Shown one piece after another: positions 28,666 through 38,252 of a stretch of DNA of 64,000 bases (position 1 is the first letter of the stretch; every line of letters starts with the position of its first letter). The stretch lies in the NCBI GenBank assembly GCA_006503475.1, contig RSEH01000064.1:62001-126000 (forward strand), read 5' to 3'. Under the pieces are notes generated by a model that had not been told where the DNA came from, ran no database searches, and was given only the letters and a program-made list of their open reading frames with translations. Source of the stretch: Stentor roeselii (lineage: Eukaryota > Ciliophora > Heterotrichea > Heterotrichida > Stentoridae). The position numbers and the translations under genes were made by a program.

Positions 28666-30300
28666 TTATATTACCTCTAAGTATCCTTCAGTTAAAAACT
28701 CTTCCTTAACACTAGTATCAAAGCTCTTAAACGTCATAAAACTATTATCATCAGGCAAGCCAGCAAGAAAAATTTGATAAAATTTTTTATCACACAGTCC
28801 CTTCACCTGCAAATAAACCTTCTTAAACTTAGAATATCGATGATTAGCAAAGTCCATAGTACTCTGAAAAGCTTTAATAAAAATAAGTACAACGATGCTA
28901 ATTTCATTGATAATAATTTTAATAATTTCTTGTCTAAACTCGAAATACTCAGAAACCGAGTCAAAAGAAATACCCAAGAGCAGATAAAGACAAAATTCCA
29001 AATAATCCAAGACCAGTTCAATATTTTCATTGTTAATAACCATATTACTCCAGTTAAACTTGACTTGAAAGTCTTCAAACATCTGGATTTTCTTCAGAAA
29101 TAAGCGGCAGTACTGCTTGATGAACCCAGCGAAGTACTTAGAAAATGCACCGCTTTGTTTTTCTGCAGATTTGAAGTTCCAAGTGATTAACATGCTGTGG
29201 ATGATAAATCGAAGCTTTTCATTGAACCTTTCCATTAATAGTGGAACTTTAAAGGTGTACATGTGAAGCAATGCAAGGGTTTTTAATGTTGGAAGAATAT
29301 TTTCGCTGAGCTTTTCTTGGACTACCTCTAAAAACTTTCCTACTTTGAATGGTTTTTTACTTGCTTTATAGACTAAACGGCTTATTTCATGTAAGTGTAA
29401 ACTTTCATCGTTGGATAAAATACGGGATACTAGCTTTTTGGTTGACCTTGATACGATTTTTTCTATGAAACCTACTCGTTTTTCGGAGAGTTTTCCTGAG
29501 AGTAAAAAGTTTGGGATTAAATTTTGAATTACCTGATAGGCTGTCATTCTTCTGTCCGGGTGACTATCCAAAAGTCCATCAAGTATTCCTTTAAAACCCT
29601 TCGGAGCATTACAAAAGTCAACAGTTCCAGAGTATCCATTAGGAAAAGGAGGATGTGCAAAAATCATATTAAAAATCAAGCATCCCAACTGCCACATATC
29701 AGTCCAAGGTCCAATGCCAGCGAGTTCTCCACTTCTCAATTCAGGTGGCTGCATACTAAGTTCAATATTCCTATCAATAAACTCTCCAATCTTTCCCTTA
29801 AAAAGCAGATCTCCAAGCAAATCAGACCTCAAAGCGCTTCCAAAGTCACAAATTTTAGTGATTCCTTCATTACTGAGCAAAACATTCTCAGGTCTTAAGT
29901 CAAGATGAAAGATTCCTTTTCCGTGTAAGTCTTGAAGAGCAGTGCAAAGGTCAAGAATGCTTTCTCTTATCTCAGAAATTTGAAGCTTTTTCATTGCCAT
30001 CACGTAGTTGAAGTCGCCTTTAGGATAATATTCTAGGTGTAAAAAAGCCTCATCTCCGTTTATGCTGTGGTCTTGGTAGGACGCTAGGTTTGGATGAGGA
30101 GACATTATTTGGTAAACTGGAACTTCGCGATTGAAATACTCTTGGGCGGAATCATGGTTAAAGTCGTAAAATTTCACTATTGAGTTCTTGTCTGTTAGGT
30201 AGGTCTGGCAGTTTAAACTTTCAGAGATTTTTCGGGTTATTGTTACTTCACTATTTGAAAAAATCACGAATGCACCGATCACTTCTTTTCTTCTTCCCAT
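28666..30300 (-). CDS. Protein kinase with atypical catalytic loop (NAK/GAK-like?)
   Basis: 544 aa from the ATG at 30300 (MGRRKEVIGAF). The frame is open upstream but crosses the divergent IFT74 coding region, so is not used. Kinase-like domain about residues 25-290: SIVKFYDF lysine, HLDLRPENVLL (HRD changed to HLD), ICDFGSA, MQPPELRSGE and WTDMWQLGCLIFNMIF. The glycine-rich loop is not recognisable. The overall look recalls the NAK/GAK family, but a remote group is also possible. The C-terminal ~250 residues are helical, without known domains. Activity is plausible (Lys, catalytic Asp and DFG present) but not certain. Confidence 0.8.
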   Translation of the reverse strand: MGRRKEVIGAFVIFSNSEVTITRKISESLNCQTYLTDKNSIVKFYDFNHDSAQEYFNREVPVYQIMSPHPNLASYQDHSINGDEAFLHLEYYPKGDFNYVMAMKKLQISEIRESILDLCTALQDLHGKGIFHLDLRPENVLLSNEGITKICDFGSALRSDLLGDLLFKGKIGEFIDRNIELSMQPPELRSGELAGIGPWTDMWQLGCLIFNMIFAHPPFPNGYSGTVDFCNAPKGFKGILDGLLDSHPDRRMTAYQVIQNLIPNFLLSGKLSEKRVGFIEKIVSRSTKKLVSRILSNDESLHLHEISRLVYKASKKPFKVGKFLEVVQEKLSENILPTLKTLALLHMYTFKVPLLMERFNEKLRFIIHSMLITWNFKSAEKQSGAFSKYFAGFIKQYCRLFLKKIQMFEDFQVKFNWSNMVINNENIELVLDYLEFCLYLLLGISFDSVSEYFEFRQEIIKIIINEISIVVLIFIKAFQSTMDFANHRYSKFKKVYLQVKGLCDKKFYQIFLAGLPDDNSFMTFKSFDTSVKEEFLTEGYLEVI

Positions 30301-30320
30301 CACCCAAAACACTATAAAAA
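30301..30320. promoter_or_regulatory. 20-bp divergent start-to-start spacer
   Basis: Only 20 bp separate the start codons of the kinase gene and IFT74. The spacer ends in tataaaaa directly before the IFT74 ATG. Confidence 0.55.
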
Positions 30321-32027
30321 ATGTCAGGAAGAATCCCGACCGCGTACCGAGTAACTGCTTCACGTCAAGGCACAAGTATGAAAGCAACAGGTTTAAAACC
30401 AGACGGAGCAGTCCCAAACATGCCAAACGTTCCAGTATCAAATCGCCCGGTCACCCAGCAAGGTTTATCAGGCATCAAGTCCTCCCACCAAGGTTACGGC
30501 CGTTCAGTATACGACAAGTCTTACTACCTAGGAATCGTTCGTCAAAAAATAACAGATCTCCGCAACGAGATCGACAATTTCGACAACGAAATGCAAGAGA
30601 TCCAACGCGACACTTCCACATTCAAAACTCTTGAAAAAAAGCGAGAAAACCTGATAAAAGAAGTAAGAAACCTTGAAGGAGAACTAGCTGATTACAACTT
30701 ATCCCTCGATAAAAAAAGAAGCGATGCTCATGCAGATGAGGTTCTGGCAAATTTCGAGTATATGAAAGCTCAGAACCAGAGAAGTCGCGAGTTTTTAGAC
30801 TCGCTGTTCTTGGAAAGAAAGACAATTGAAGAAGAAATCGCGAAGATTGAATATGAAATCGCAAGTATCAACGCCTTGGCTGAAGAAAAACTGACAGAAT
30901 TAGACCCGGAGGACAGGACTGCTTATAATCGACTTAAGGAAGAGAATAGAATGCTTGAAGATGAAATCATTCAAAGGAAGCAAAGCTTGGAAGGAGTCAA
31001 TCAAAGGCTTAATATGGCTGATGCAAGACTTAGAACTGATGTCATGAAACAGAAAGCTAATCATTTAAGGGAACAACGACTTGGACTCTTGAGGAGAAAG
31101 GAAGACCTTGAAGTACAAACTAATGAAGATAACCTCTCTTTTCCTGAAGCTAGGGAAAGACTCATGGCACGGGCAAAGGCTGATGGAGGTGTCATCAAAG
31201 AGACTGAAAATAGAATAAAAGAAGTAGAAAAAGCCATTTCGAACTATAAGAAACAAATCGCGGATTTAGAAAATGATTTAAAGTCTTCTAATGACAGCTC
31301 GAATAAGGAAAAATATGAGTTGTTTTACCAGAAAGATAAGGAAATGACTGAGTTTATTGAAAGTTTCGAACCTACACGAAAAGCTGAGATGGAAATGATC
31401 AAACAGGCAGAAGATAACATCACTTCACTTTTAGAGCGCATCGCGAAGTTAACTGATCGTCGAGAAAACCTTCCTTCTCAGGAGCAGGTAAAAGAATGGG
31501 AAAGCGAATATCACTTTAAAATCGATAAAACAGGTGACTCAGCAGTGACCCTTGAAAGACTCAAAGCGCAACTCGCTGAACGTCAGGCAGACCTGGAAAA
31601 AACCAAAGAGTTGCACGTGCGTATTCCTCAGCAGCTAAACAAAATTAACGAAGAAATCACGAGAAAAATGAATGAACTTGCCACGAAATACAACAATGTC
31701 GATAAAATGAAAGACGAGTATCAAGAGTTGATAAAAAAACTCCAGAAAAAAAAAGACTCTTTAACGACTAAAAAAGAAACTTTTATCACGATGACCAGGA
31801 ATTTAAATGTGAAGGTGGATACCAAGAAACAGCAGATGGAAGACAATAAAATCGCTAAGGAACTGAAGGATTACGAGCAGAAACTTGCAATGAATGAGCA
31901 GACAATATTTAGCTTGAAGAGTTATATTGATAGTAAAGGGGTGGAAACGAATTATCAAAACCTTGTACAGGACTGCAAGGGGTATATTGATATGATCAAC
32001 TCGGTTTTACTTAGCAGGTATCACTAG
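30321..32027 (+). CDS. IFT74: Intraflagellar transport protein 74 (IFT74/IFT72)
   Basis: 568 aa. The basic, disordered N-terminus (RIPTAYRVTASRQG to QGLSGIKSSHQGYG) matches the tubulin-binding IFT74 N-tail. DKSYYLGIVRQKITDLRNEI is the conserved entry to the coiled coil, followed by ELADYNLSLDKKRSD and MKAQNQRSREFLDSLFLER as in animal and algal IFT74. The rest is continuous coiled coil, ending LLSRYH. IFT74 pairs with IFT81 in the IFT-B core and carries tubulin into cilia. Length is close to the family's ~600 aa. Confidence 0.95.
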   Translation: MSGRIPTAYRVTASRQGTSMKATGLKPDGAVPNMPNVPVSNRPVTQQGLSGIKSSHQGYGRSVYDKSYYLGIVRQKITDLRNEIDNFDNEMQEIQRDTSTFKTLEKKRENLIKEVRNLEGELADYNLSLDKKRSDAHADEVLANFEYMKAQNQRSREFLDSLFLERKTIEEEIAKIEYEIASINALAEEKLTELDPEDRTAYNRLKEENRMLEDEIIQRKQSLEGVNQRLNMADARLRTDVMKQKANHLREQRLGLLRRKEDLEVQTNEDNLSFPEARERLMARAKADGGVIKETENRIKEVEKAISNYKKQIADLENDLKSSNDSSNKEKYELFYQKDKEMTEFIESFEPTRKAEMEMIKQAEDNITSLLERIAKLTDRRENLPSQEQVKEWESEYHFKIDKTGDSAVTLERLKAQLAERQADLEKTKELHVRIPQQLNKINEEITRKMNELATKYNNVDKMKDEYQELIKKLQKKKDSLTTKKETFITMTRNLNVKVDTKKQQMEDNKIAKELKDYEQKLAMNEQTIFSLKSYIDSKGVETNYQNLVQDCKGYIDMINSVLLSRYH

Positions 32028-32037
32028 ATAATAATTA

Positions 32038-32430
32038 TTAGTGTGGCTTCGGCTTGTGACCGTCTACGTACATGTTCACTGATGCACTGGGCAACTGAAT
32101 TTTACTGTTTTCGAATGAATTTGATAACTTCAGCTGACAACCTAAACGTGAAGTCGGAGTAAGGCCAAATGCCAAGTCAAGCATGTCTTCTTCATCAGCA
32201 GTTGCAGGAGGCTGTTTATCATAAAGGTCTTCCGGTAAAATCACATGACACGTTGAACATGCTGCAGAACCATCACAAGCTCCTTCTAAATCTATTCCGT
32301 TTTTGTGAGCATTGACAAGTAAAGTCTCTCCAGTTTCCCCTTCAACAAGTTTAGAAGTTCCATCAGGATTAACCCAATAAAACTTTATGCAAGATTGACT
32401 GGAAAACCTTCTTAAAAGTCTTAAAAACAT
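32038..32430 (-). CDS. FDX2: Mitochondrial [2Fe-2S] ferredoxin, FDX2/Yah1 type
   Basis: 130 aa. The N-terminus MFLRLLRRFSSQS is a typical mitochondrial targeting peptide. The cluster ligands are in CDGSAACSTCHVIL plus a later Cys in SRLGCQL. The C-terminal VDGHKPKPH is the FDX2 signature tail, separating it from steroid-type FDX1. FDX2 donates electrons to the ISCU Fe-S assembly machine. The stop is 10 bp from the IFT74 stop on the other strand. Confidence 0.94.
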   Translation of the reverse strand: MFLRLLRRFSSQSCIKFYWVNPDGTSKLVEGETGETLLVNAHKNGIDLEGACDGSAACSTCHVILPEDLYDKQPPATADEEDMLDLAFGLTPTSRLGCQLKLSNSFENSKIQLPSASVNMYVDGHKPKPH

Positions 32431-32543
32431 TTACAAGTACTGAATCTAAAAATGTCTAAATATCGACATCAAAGATTTTAGAAACTGAAAATTTAATATT
32501 TTCTTAAAAATTCCAAGATTTTTCTAATAAATCAGCCTTATAA

Positions 32544-34082
32544 ATGAACAACACCCCAGTCAAAATAACTAAACCCATGACACCTGCCGAGCGCAACCTA
32601 CGAATGCAAATCGAACAAAGCAAAGCCACTGAAATTCGACTACTAAAGGAAATGTCACGTCCAAAAATCCTCATAGAAAAGGTCCCTGAAGGAGTAAAAC
32701 CCACAAGTTACTACCTCGAAATGGCGAAACAGAAATATCAAAACATTCAAGCAAGCAAGTCAACTCGTTCAGTTTCAGTAAAATCATCGAAAATCTCAGG
32801 AAATTCTTCTAAAAGCAAGCTTTTATCAGCTGTAAAATGCGATTCCAAGTCTCAAGAACAGACAAAACTCGATGACTCGATTCCTGAATGGCTTCACTCC
32901 AGAGCAGATTTTCAAGAAACTGTTAAAGCTTATAAAATTGAACAGGAACAGCGAATTTTACAGATTCTTGGAATTAACTATCATGGTCGAAGTGGGGACG
33001 ATAAGAAGTTGATCGTTAATTACTTGATGACGATTCAGTTCTTCTCAGCCTTGCCGTTGGAGGTTCTGATTGAAACATCAAATCGTTTAATCAAGCAAGA
33101 ATACCAAACAGGTCAGAAAATCATTAGAAAAGGAGACCTTTCAGATGGAATGATTATAATTTATAGAGGAGTGGCAAATGTGGTTATTGATGGAATTTTA
33201 ATCGCTGTTAAACATCCAGGAGATGTTGTTGGTGACACTTCACTTGACTTTCGAATGCCAAGATCAGCGGATGTAATCGCAAACACCGACTGCATTATTT
33301 TCAAACTTCTAAGTGAGGACTACGAAGCCGCAGTTTTAAACACAAAGCGTCAAGAAAAGTTGAAAAATAGCGAATTTTTGAAATCAATAATGCTCTTTCA
33401 GAACTGGAGTTCTTTAAAACTGATGAGGTTGAGTGCTTTACTGAATGTTAAGATATTCAAAGAAAAATCTACGATTTTTAAAAGAAATGACCCGAGTCTT
33501 AGCATTTTTTTCATTAAAGAAGGAAAAGTTGATGTTTTTGCTTATGTTTCAATGACACAGGCGAATAAGTGGCCAGTGTCAGCAAATGAATGGGATTACA
33601 AAAGAGTCAACCGTGAATACCTCACGAAAATTGCAGAAATATCTGAGGGGCAATATTTCGGAGAACAAGAAGTCATCAAAGGCACTTCCAGGGTGTTAAA
33701 AGCAGTGACCACGAAAAAGTGCGTCATTCTTGAACTTAACAAAGAACACGTTTTTGAGCATTTCAATGAAAATGAACTCGAAAGTCTCTCCATGCTCAGC
33801 TTTACAAAAGTCCCTGAACTGAAAAAGCTTCAAGAAAAAATTTTAAATGAAATTGATTCCAGAGCTAGTCGTGAAAATGCTTTACTTGATGCTTTGAAGG
33901 TCAATTTGAATAGCAACGATGGAAGATTGTTTGTCGCTGATGGGAAAGTAAAGAAGTTGAACGGGTGGATCACTGGGTATAAAGCGAGAAAAGCCTTCTC
34001 GGCAAAGAACTTGAAAAACAAAGTCGTCTTCGAGAACATCAGCGTACTTAAAATAGAAAAAAATAAAAGAAGAATTTTATAA
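32544..34082 (+). CDS. Protein with two cyclic-nucleotide-binding-like domains
   Basis: 512 aa. The basic N-terminus (1-110) is probably disordered. Two cNMP-binding folds follow: about 165-270 (FFSALPLEVLIETSNRL, GDVVGDTSLDFRMPRSADVI) and about 285-425 (IMLFQNWSSLKLMRLSALL, GQYFGEQEVIKGTSR). The phosphate-binding cassettes keep their Arg; the first has Asp where Glu is usual. No kinase, channel or other effector domain is attached, so it is not a PKA regulatory subunit with a dimerisation helix. It may be a ciliary or cortical cNMP-sensor scaffold. The start sits in a TTATAAATG context. Confidence 0.85.
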   Translation: MNNTPVKITKPMTPAERNLRMQIEQSKATEIRLLKEMSRPKILIEKVPEGVKPTSYYLEMAKQKYQNIQASKSTRSVSVKSSKISGNSSKSKLLSAVKCDSKSQEQTKLDDSIPEWLHSRADFQETVKAYKIEQEQRILQILGINYHGRSGDDKKLIVNYLMTIQFFSALPLEVLIETSNRLIKQEYQTGQKIIRKGDLSDGMIIIYRGVANVVIDGILIAVKHPGDVVGDTSLDFRMPRSADVIANTDCIIFKLLSEDYEAAVLNTKRQEKLKNSEFLKSIMLFQNWSSLKLMRLSALLNVKIFKEKSTIFKRNDPSLSIFFIKEGKVDVFAYVSMTQANKWPVSANEWDYKRVNREYLTKIAEISEGQYFGEQEVIKGTSRVLKAVTTKKCVILELNKEHVFEHFNENELESLSMLSFTKVPELKKLQEKILNEIDSRASRENALLDALKVNLNSNDGRLFVADGKVKKLNGWITGYKARKAFSAKNLKNKVVFENISVLKIEKNKRRIL

Positions 34083-34094
34083 TCATTCTAACTG

Positions 34095-34538
34095 TTAGAA
34101 TAAAAACTCATCCAGAGGCTCTAAAAATTCATCGAAACATTCAGGAATCGGGAGTGAATCGTCATAAACAATTACAAACTTTTCGTTGGTTGGCAGGGAT
34201 TCACAGTTCAACAGATAAGGGATCAATGGCTCTAAGGAATCACAGTTCATCAAATCACATTGAACCATCTTAGAAACATATTTCGAGCATTCTTTAATTT
34301 CAGTTACTGACTCTTCTTTTACTTTTGTGACTTTGTTTTTTTCATTGTCTGGTTCAATCTTGATTCTGTTTTTTAAGCTTTTATCTAACTTTTGGTAGTG
34401 TGACTTGCATTGAGTGTCGGTTCGAGTTCCTACGATTTTAGCGATTTCTTTCCAGGAGCGATTTTCCACGGAAATGGCTTCTAAAAATCTGAGTTGTTCT
34501 GATTCAGCCCAGCGGCCTTGAAAGGTGAATTTTTTCAT
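34095..34538 (-). CDS. Single-repeat Myb/SANT-like DNA-binding protein (copy 1)
   Basis: 147 aa. It starts MKKFTFQGRWAESEQLRF and has one Myb/SANT repeat in residues about 6-55: W-E-x-x-x-F-L-x-A, RSWKEIAKIVGTRTDTQCKS, HYQKL, with the three-helix spacing and tryptophans of a SHAQKYF-like or plain Myb repeat. The rest is acidic with no domain. It probably binds DNA. It is closely related to the next minus-strand gene at 35.4 kb. Confidence 0.88.
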   Translation of the reverse strand: MKKFTFQGRWAESEQLRFLEAISVENRSWKEIAKIVGTRTDTQCKSHYQKLDKSLKNRIKIEPDNEKNKVTKVKEESVTEIKECSKYVSKMVQCDLMNCDSLEPLIPYLLNCESLPTNEKFVIVYDDSLPIPECFDEFLEPLDEFLF

Positions 34539-35391
34539 TTATAGGCAGGAAGGTCTATTAGGGTGTTAGATTATTATTTAAATCTTTCAGGGAGACTTGG
34601 AGTTTGTTTCGAGGACATGGTGAATGGGTGGGGCTTTCTCAAGTTTTTACTCCATCCATTTTTATATTTAAACTTTTAAGGGGGTGAGTGATTCTTATGA
34701 AAAGTGTCTGGCTTTAAGATCTTGAGAAGAAATTGGGGAAAGAGATAAGTTTGGGAATTAATTTTTAGGAAATTTTAAGATTTGTTGTTATTTTTAGATT
34801 TTTTTGGGAATTATAGGAATTTAGATTAGTTTTTTTGGTTTCTGGTAGAATTTGTTTTGATTCGGTTTGGTTTCAGGTTAATATCTATCAATTACATAAG
34901 ATTTGTAGGGTTTTGACAAATGAATAGGGATAGACCTTGATTCCATATTTACAATATGAAATTGGATAATGAGATTGAGGGTTTATGATTGAATTACCCT
35001 TAGTTTCTTCTTTGATTGAATCCTGGATACTTTTTTCCTTTAATTTCAGATTTTATTTATAATTTGATTAGTTTTCTTATGCAATTTCATCAGTAATTTA
35101 TCTGAATTACATAAATATTTCCTTACCCATGAAAGACAATCCTTTTTTTCGTAGAATATATTATTTAATGATTCAATTTTCCGACTCGCCTCATCAAAGA
35201 CTTAAACTATTTATAACCATCATGAAAACTAAAAAATACTCAAATTTCTGAAATTTTCTTGAATATTTCAATTTGAAAGCTGAAAATGATCAAATTATTT
35301 GCAGAGTCTTTAAAACTCAATTAATTCGAAAGAATTAAACATTAAAAATCTCAAAAACAATCGTATCCATTCGTATCTAAAGTATCATTAA
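34539..35391. other. AT-rich intergenic stretch between Myb paralogs
   Basis: About 850 bp, T-rich then A-rich, without a coding frame I would accept. It is the longest gene-free piece in the window. Confidence 0.6.
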
Positions 35392-35787
35392 TTAGAAATA
35401 AGAAAAATCATCTGGAGACTCGAAGCCATCATCAAAAAACTCAAGAGCTTTACTAAATTCGTCTCTTTTCTCGATTGGGAGCTGATCTGTCGGGGGTAAT
35501 AACAGTCCTGACACTGGCTCAGATGAAGAATCGTCAGTACTATTGCATTGAATTTGTCGTGAAATTACTTCATTAGATCTTCTATTATTCACCTTATGTT
35601 TTTCTCTCCTTATGTTAATTTTTTTGCTGATGGTCAGTTTCTGATAATGAGACCTGCATTGAGCAGCTGATCGAGTCACTACAATTTCTGCGATTTCACT
35701 CCAAACAAGGTTTTTAATTGAAATGGCTTGTAAAAACTTGGTTTTTTCATCATGAGTCCAAGGTCCTTGAAAAGTGGCTTTTTTCAT
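35392..35787 (-). CDS. Single-repeat Myb/SANT-like DNA-binding protein (copy 2)
   Basis: 131 aa. MKKATFQGPWTHDEKTKFL and VWSEIAEIVVTRSAAQCRSH then YQKL align without gaps to copy 1 at 34.1 kb, while the acidic C-terminal halves differ beyond a shared acidic end. Both are on the minus strand, so this is a tandem duplication. Expected role: DNA binding, possibly as a small regulator. Confidence 0.86.
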   Translation of the reverse strand: MKKATFQGPWTHDEKTKFLQAISIKNLVWSEIAEIVVTRSAAQCRSHYQKLTISKKINIRREKHKVNNRRSNEVISRQIQCNSTDDSSSEPVSGLLLPPTDQLPIEKRDEFSKALEFFDDGFESPDDFSYF

Positions 35788-36122
35788 TTATCACCTGAAG
35801 ATCTCTAAAAATAGATACGAAGATACATTTTTGATGATATCGCATTTTAACTTATCTGAATTCAAGAGATCTTTAAAACCAATAACAACCTTCAGTTAAC
35901 TGTCTTAACCCCGTAATCATCTCTCAAACCCTCTCCACTCAAATAAAAACATCCTTAAACCCTTAATTAATCCAATTAAACCGTTAATTAATCCAATTAA
36001 ACCTTTAATAATCCAATTCAACCCTTTACTAATCCAATTCAACCCTTCATTAATCCGATTCAACCCTTCAAACTTACCTCATCTCAAACCTTTACCCTCC
36101 TTATTTAAACCTAATAAACCCA
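35788..36122. other. Divergent spacer with minisatellite
   Basis: 335 bp between the Myb copy 2 start and the kinesin start. Its second half is occupied by the 21-bp repeat listed next; the first half shows nothing. Confidence 0.6.
35960..36063. repeat. Tandem repeat, five units of 20-21 bp
   Basis: Five imperfect units, each like cccttaattaatccaatta plus aa, at 35960, 35981, 36002, 36022 and 36043. The core taatccaatt is nearly constant, with one unit reading taatccgatt. The array ends about 60 bp before the kinesin ATG, inside its likely promoter. Confidence 0.85.
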
Positions 36123-37571
36123 ATGGAAAACCCTCTTTCAGTATACGTCCGAGTACGTCCAATAATCAAAGAAGACCTAGCCCTCCAAAAAAAAGTAAAC
36201 GCAGAAGGTCCCCCTTCAGTCTGCACAAAATGCTCAGAATCAAAAAAACAGATAATTTTAAGCAAACCTTATTACGACGACCGGGAGTTCACAGTTGACA
36301 GAGTCTTGTCATCTGAGACGAGTCAGGTAGAGTCATTTGAACTCGTCGGAAAAAACATCGTGAATGAAGTGATTGAAGGTTACAATGGAACCATCATGGC
36401 TTATGGTCAGACCGGAAGTGGAAAAACTTTCACTGTTTTTGGATCGAAAGCTGCAATTGACTCTTACGGCTTTGAAAATCATCCAGAAGGCGGCATTGTT
36501 CCCAGATCTTTACATCATATTTTTGACTATATTCGTGATAATATCGATAATGCTCAGTTTCTTGTCACTGTTTCTTTCATTCAGATCTACATGGAAATCA
36601 TCACTGATCTTTTAAATAGTAATAAAAATAACAAGACTGGACTTCAGATTAGAGAAGACCCGAAAACTGGAATTTTTATTAATAATCTTGAACAGATTTC
36701 AGTGCAGAATGAATTTGAAGTTATGCAGATTATTTCTGAAGCTGCTAAGGCTAGAAGTACTTCGGCTACTTCTATGAATAAAAATAGCTCGAGGAGTCAT
36801 GCTGTCTTGCAAGTCGCTTTGGATCAGAGGTGGATTGAAGAAGGACCGCCGAAGAAGAGGAAGGTTAAAAAAGGAATTTTGACTATTGTTGACCTGGCTG
36901 GAAGTGAAAGATTATCTAAGTCAGGTTCTGAAGGTTTACGATTGAACGAAGCAAAAACAATAAACAAGTCCATATCAGCTCTCGGAAACTGCATCGCAGC
37001 TTTAGCCGACGGTAGCAACATATCCCACGTTCCCTTCCGCGACAGTAAACTAACAAGACTCCTAACCGAGTCCTTAGGAGGTAACTCAAAGACCTGCATG
37101 TATGCCTGTGTAGGTCCAACCCTTCTAAACTACGACGAGACTTACTCAACCCTTTTATTCGCGACAAGAGCAATGAAAGTGAGAACTCACGTAAAAATCA
37201 ATGAAAATGTTGACTTCAAGCTGAACTCAGGAAGCGAGGGGATAATAAAAAGAAACATGCTGCTTGAAACTCACAACAATCAACTGCGACAAGAACTGGA
37301 CCAACTTAAGAATAAAATTCAGTTCTCGCCTTCACCTATCATGGGAGATAATTCTTATATGGCTAACTCTTTACTACATGAAGAATGCAGATGTGAAGAA
37401 AAACAAAGGGAATTGGTCAGTAAGTTTACTCATATGATTCAGTACTTGCAGGGGGAGATTGCTAGATTAAATGTGGTTATTGCTAACTTGCAGAATGAAC
37501 AGCAAGGAGGAATTTTAGCGAAATTAATGGCTGTGCCTGAAGTGAGAGAAATAATAGAGAAGTATTTGTAA
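36123..37571 (+). CDS. Kinesin motor protein, ungrouped (ARK/KIN-U-like)
   Basis: 482 aa. N-terminal motor, residues about 5-365: VYVRVRP, GQTGSGKT P-loop, NKNSSRSHA (switch I), VDLAGSERLSKSG (switch II) and VPFRDSKLTRLL. The neck-side sequence FATRAMKVRTHVKINENVDF recalls the armadillo-type (ungrouped) plant and protist kinesins, which have GQRAMKVENMLKIKEEFDY there. A short coiled coil follows (365-480) and no armadillo repeats are seen. It should be a plus-end motor. The gene lies after a minisatellite-bearing spacer. Confidence 0.9.
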   Translation: MENPLSVYVRVRPIIKEDLALQKKVNAEGPPSVCTKCSESKKQIILSKPYYDDREFTVDRVLSSETSQVESFELVGKNIVNEVIEGYNGTIMAYGQTGSGKTFTVFGSKAAIDSYGFENHPEGGIVPRSLHHIFDYIRDNIDNAQFLVTVSFIQIYMEIITDLLNSNKNNKTGLQIREDPKTGIFINNLEQISVQNEFEVMQIISEAAKARSTSATSMNKNSSRSHAVLQVALDQRWIEEGPPKKRKVKKGILTIVDLAGSERLSKSGSEGLRLNEAKTINKSISALGNCIAALADGSNISHVPFRDSKLTRLLTESLGGNSKTCMYACVGPTLLNYDETYSTLLFATRAMKVRTHVKINENVDFKLNSGSEGIIKRNMLLETHNNQLRQELDQLKNKIQFSPSPIMGDNSYMANSLLHEECRCEEKQRELVSKFTHMIQYLQGEIARLNVVIANLQNEQQGGILAKLMAVPEVREIIEKYL

Positions 37572-38252
37572 TTAATTATAAATTATAACTTTCAGGAATA
37601 CTTAAAGTACCTTTTTATTCTCGAATATAATCTTTTATCTACAATTCCACCTAGAAAAAATTCCTTCAAATCGAAATGACATGATTGCAAAATACAAACC
37701 GATATCAATTATCAGGATTTATGCCAGCTGAAAAGAAGTTCAAGATTCAGATTATCGAGAAAAATCTGACAGCTCACAAGCATGAAATTTTTTATCCATG
37801 AGAAAAATAATAAAAATTTTGCTGTTGAGATGTTAAGTCTAACAAAAATTGACTTTTTATTGGGGATCCTACAGAATATATGAATTTCCTTAATCGTAGA
37901 TTTTATCAGTAGATGTGAGCAAGAGCTGATAAAACAAAAAAGAATTTTTGAAAGATTAAATTTCAAGTAAGTGTGATTCATCAAAAACTGATAAAATTAT
38001 ACAAATTAATGATTGATAAAATATTTAATCGATGATAATAGCCAGTAATATATAGAACCTTATTAACTACAATATCTTCCATTTTCCAAAACCTATCCTT
38101 AAAATAACCCACTTAAAACCCACCACATTCCATTCCATCCTTACTCAAACTAAAATATTTCACAACTTCCTTAAAAATCAATCCTTAACCCATTATCCCT
38201 TCCTCCACAAGTCTAAGTCCGCGAAAAATTTAAAAATATTTTTAACAGTCAA
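37572..38252. other. AT-rich intergenic stretch with fragmentary frames
   Basis: About 680 bp. Between roughly 37720 and 37975 short plus-strand frames appear in succession (for example one starting MPAEKKFKIQIIEKNLTAHK), none long enough to call a gene. The remainder is plain AT-rich DNA. Confidence 0.45.

Noticed and set aside
30301-30441. N-terminal extension of the atypical kinase
   Set aside because: It lies antisense to the IFT74 coding start and is a hydrophobic shadow; the ATG at 30300 is preferred.
37712-37984. 90-codon minus-strand frame in the 680-bp spacer
   Set aside because: Phe/Leu/Ser/Ile-rich composition, as expected for the antisense of Lys/Glu-rich sequence; not accepted as a gene.
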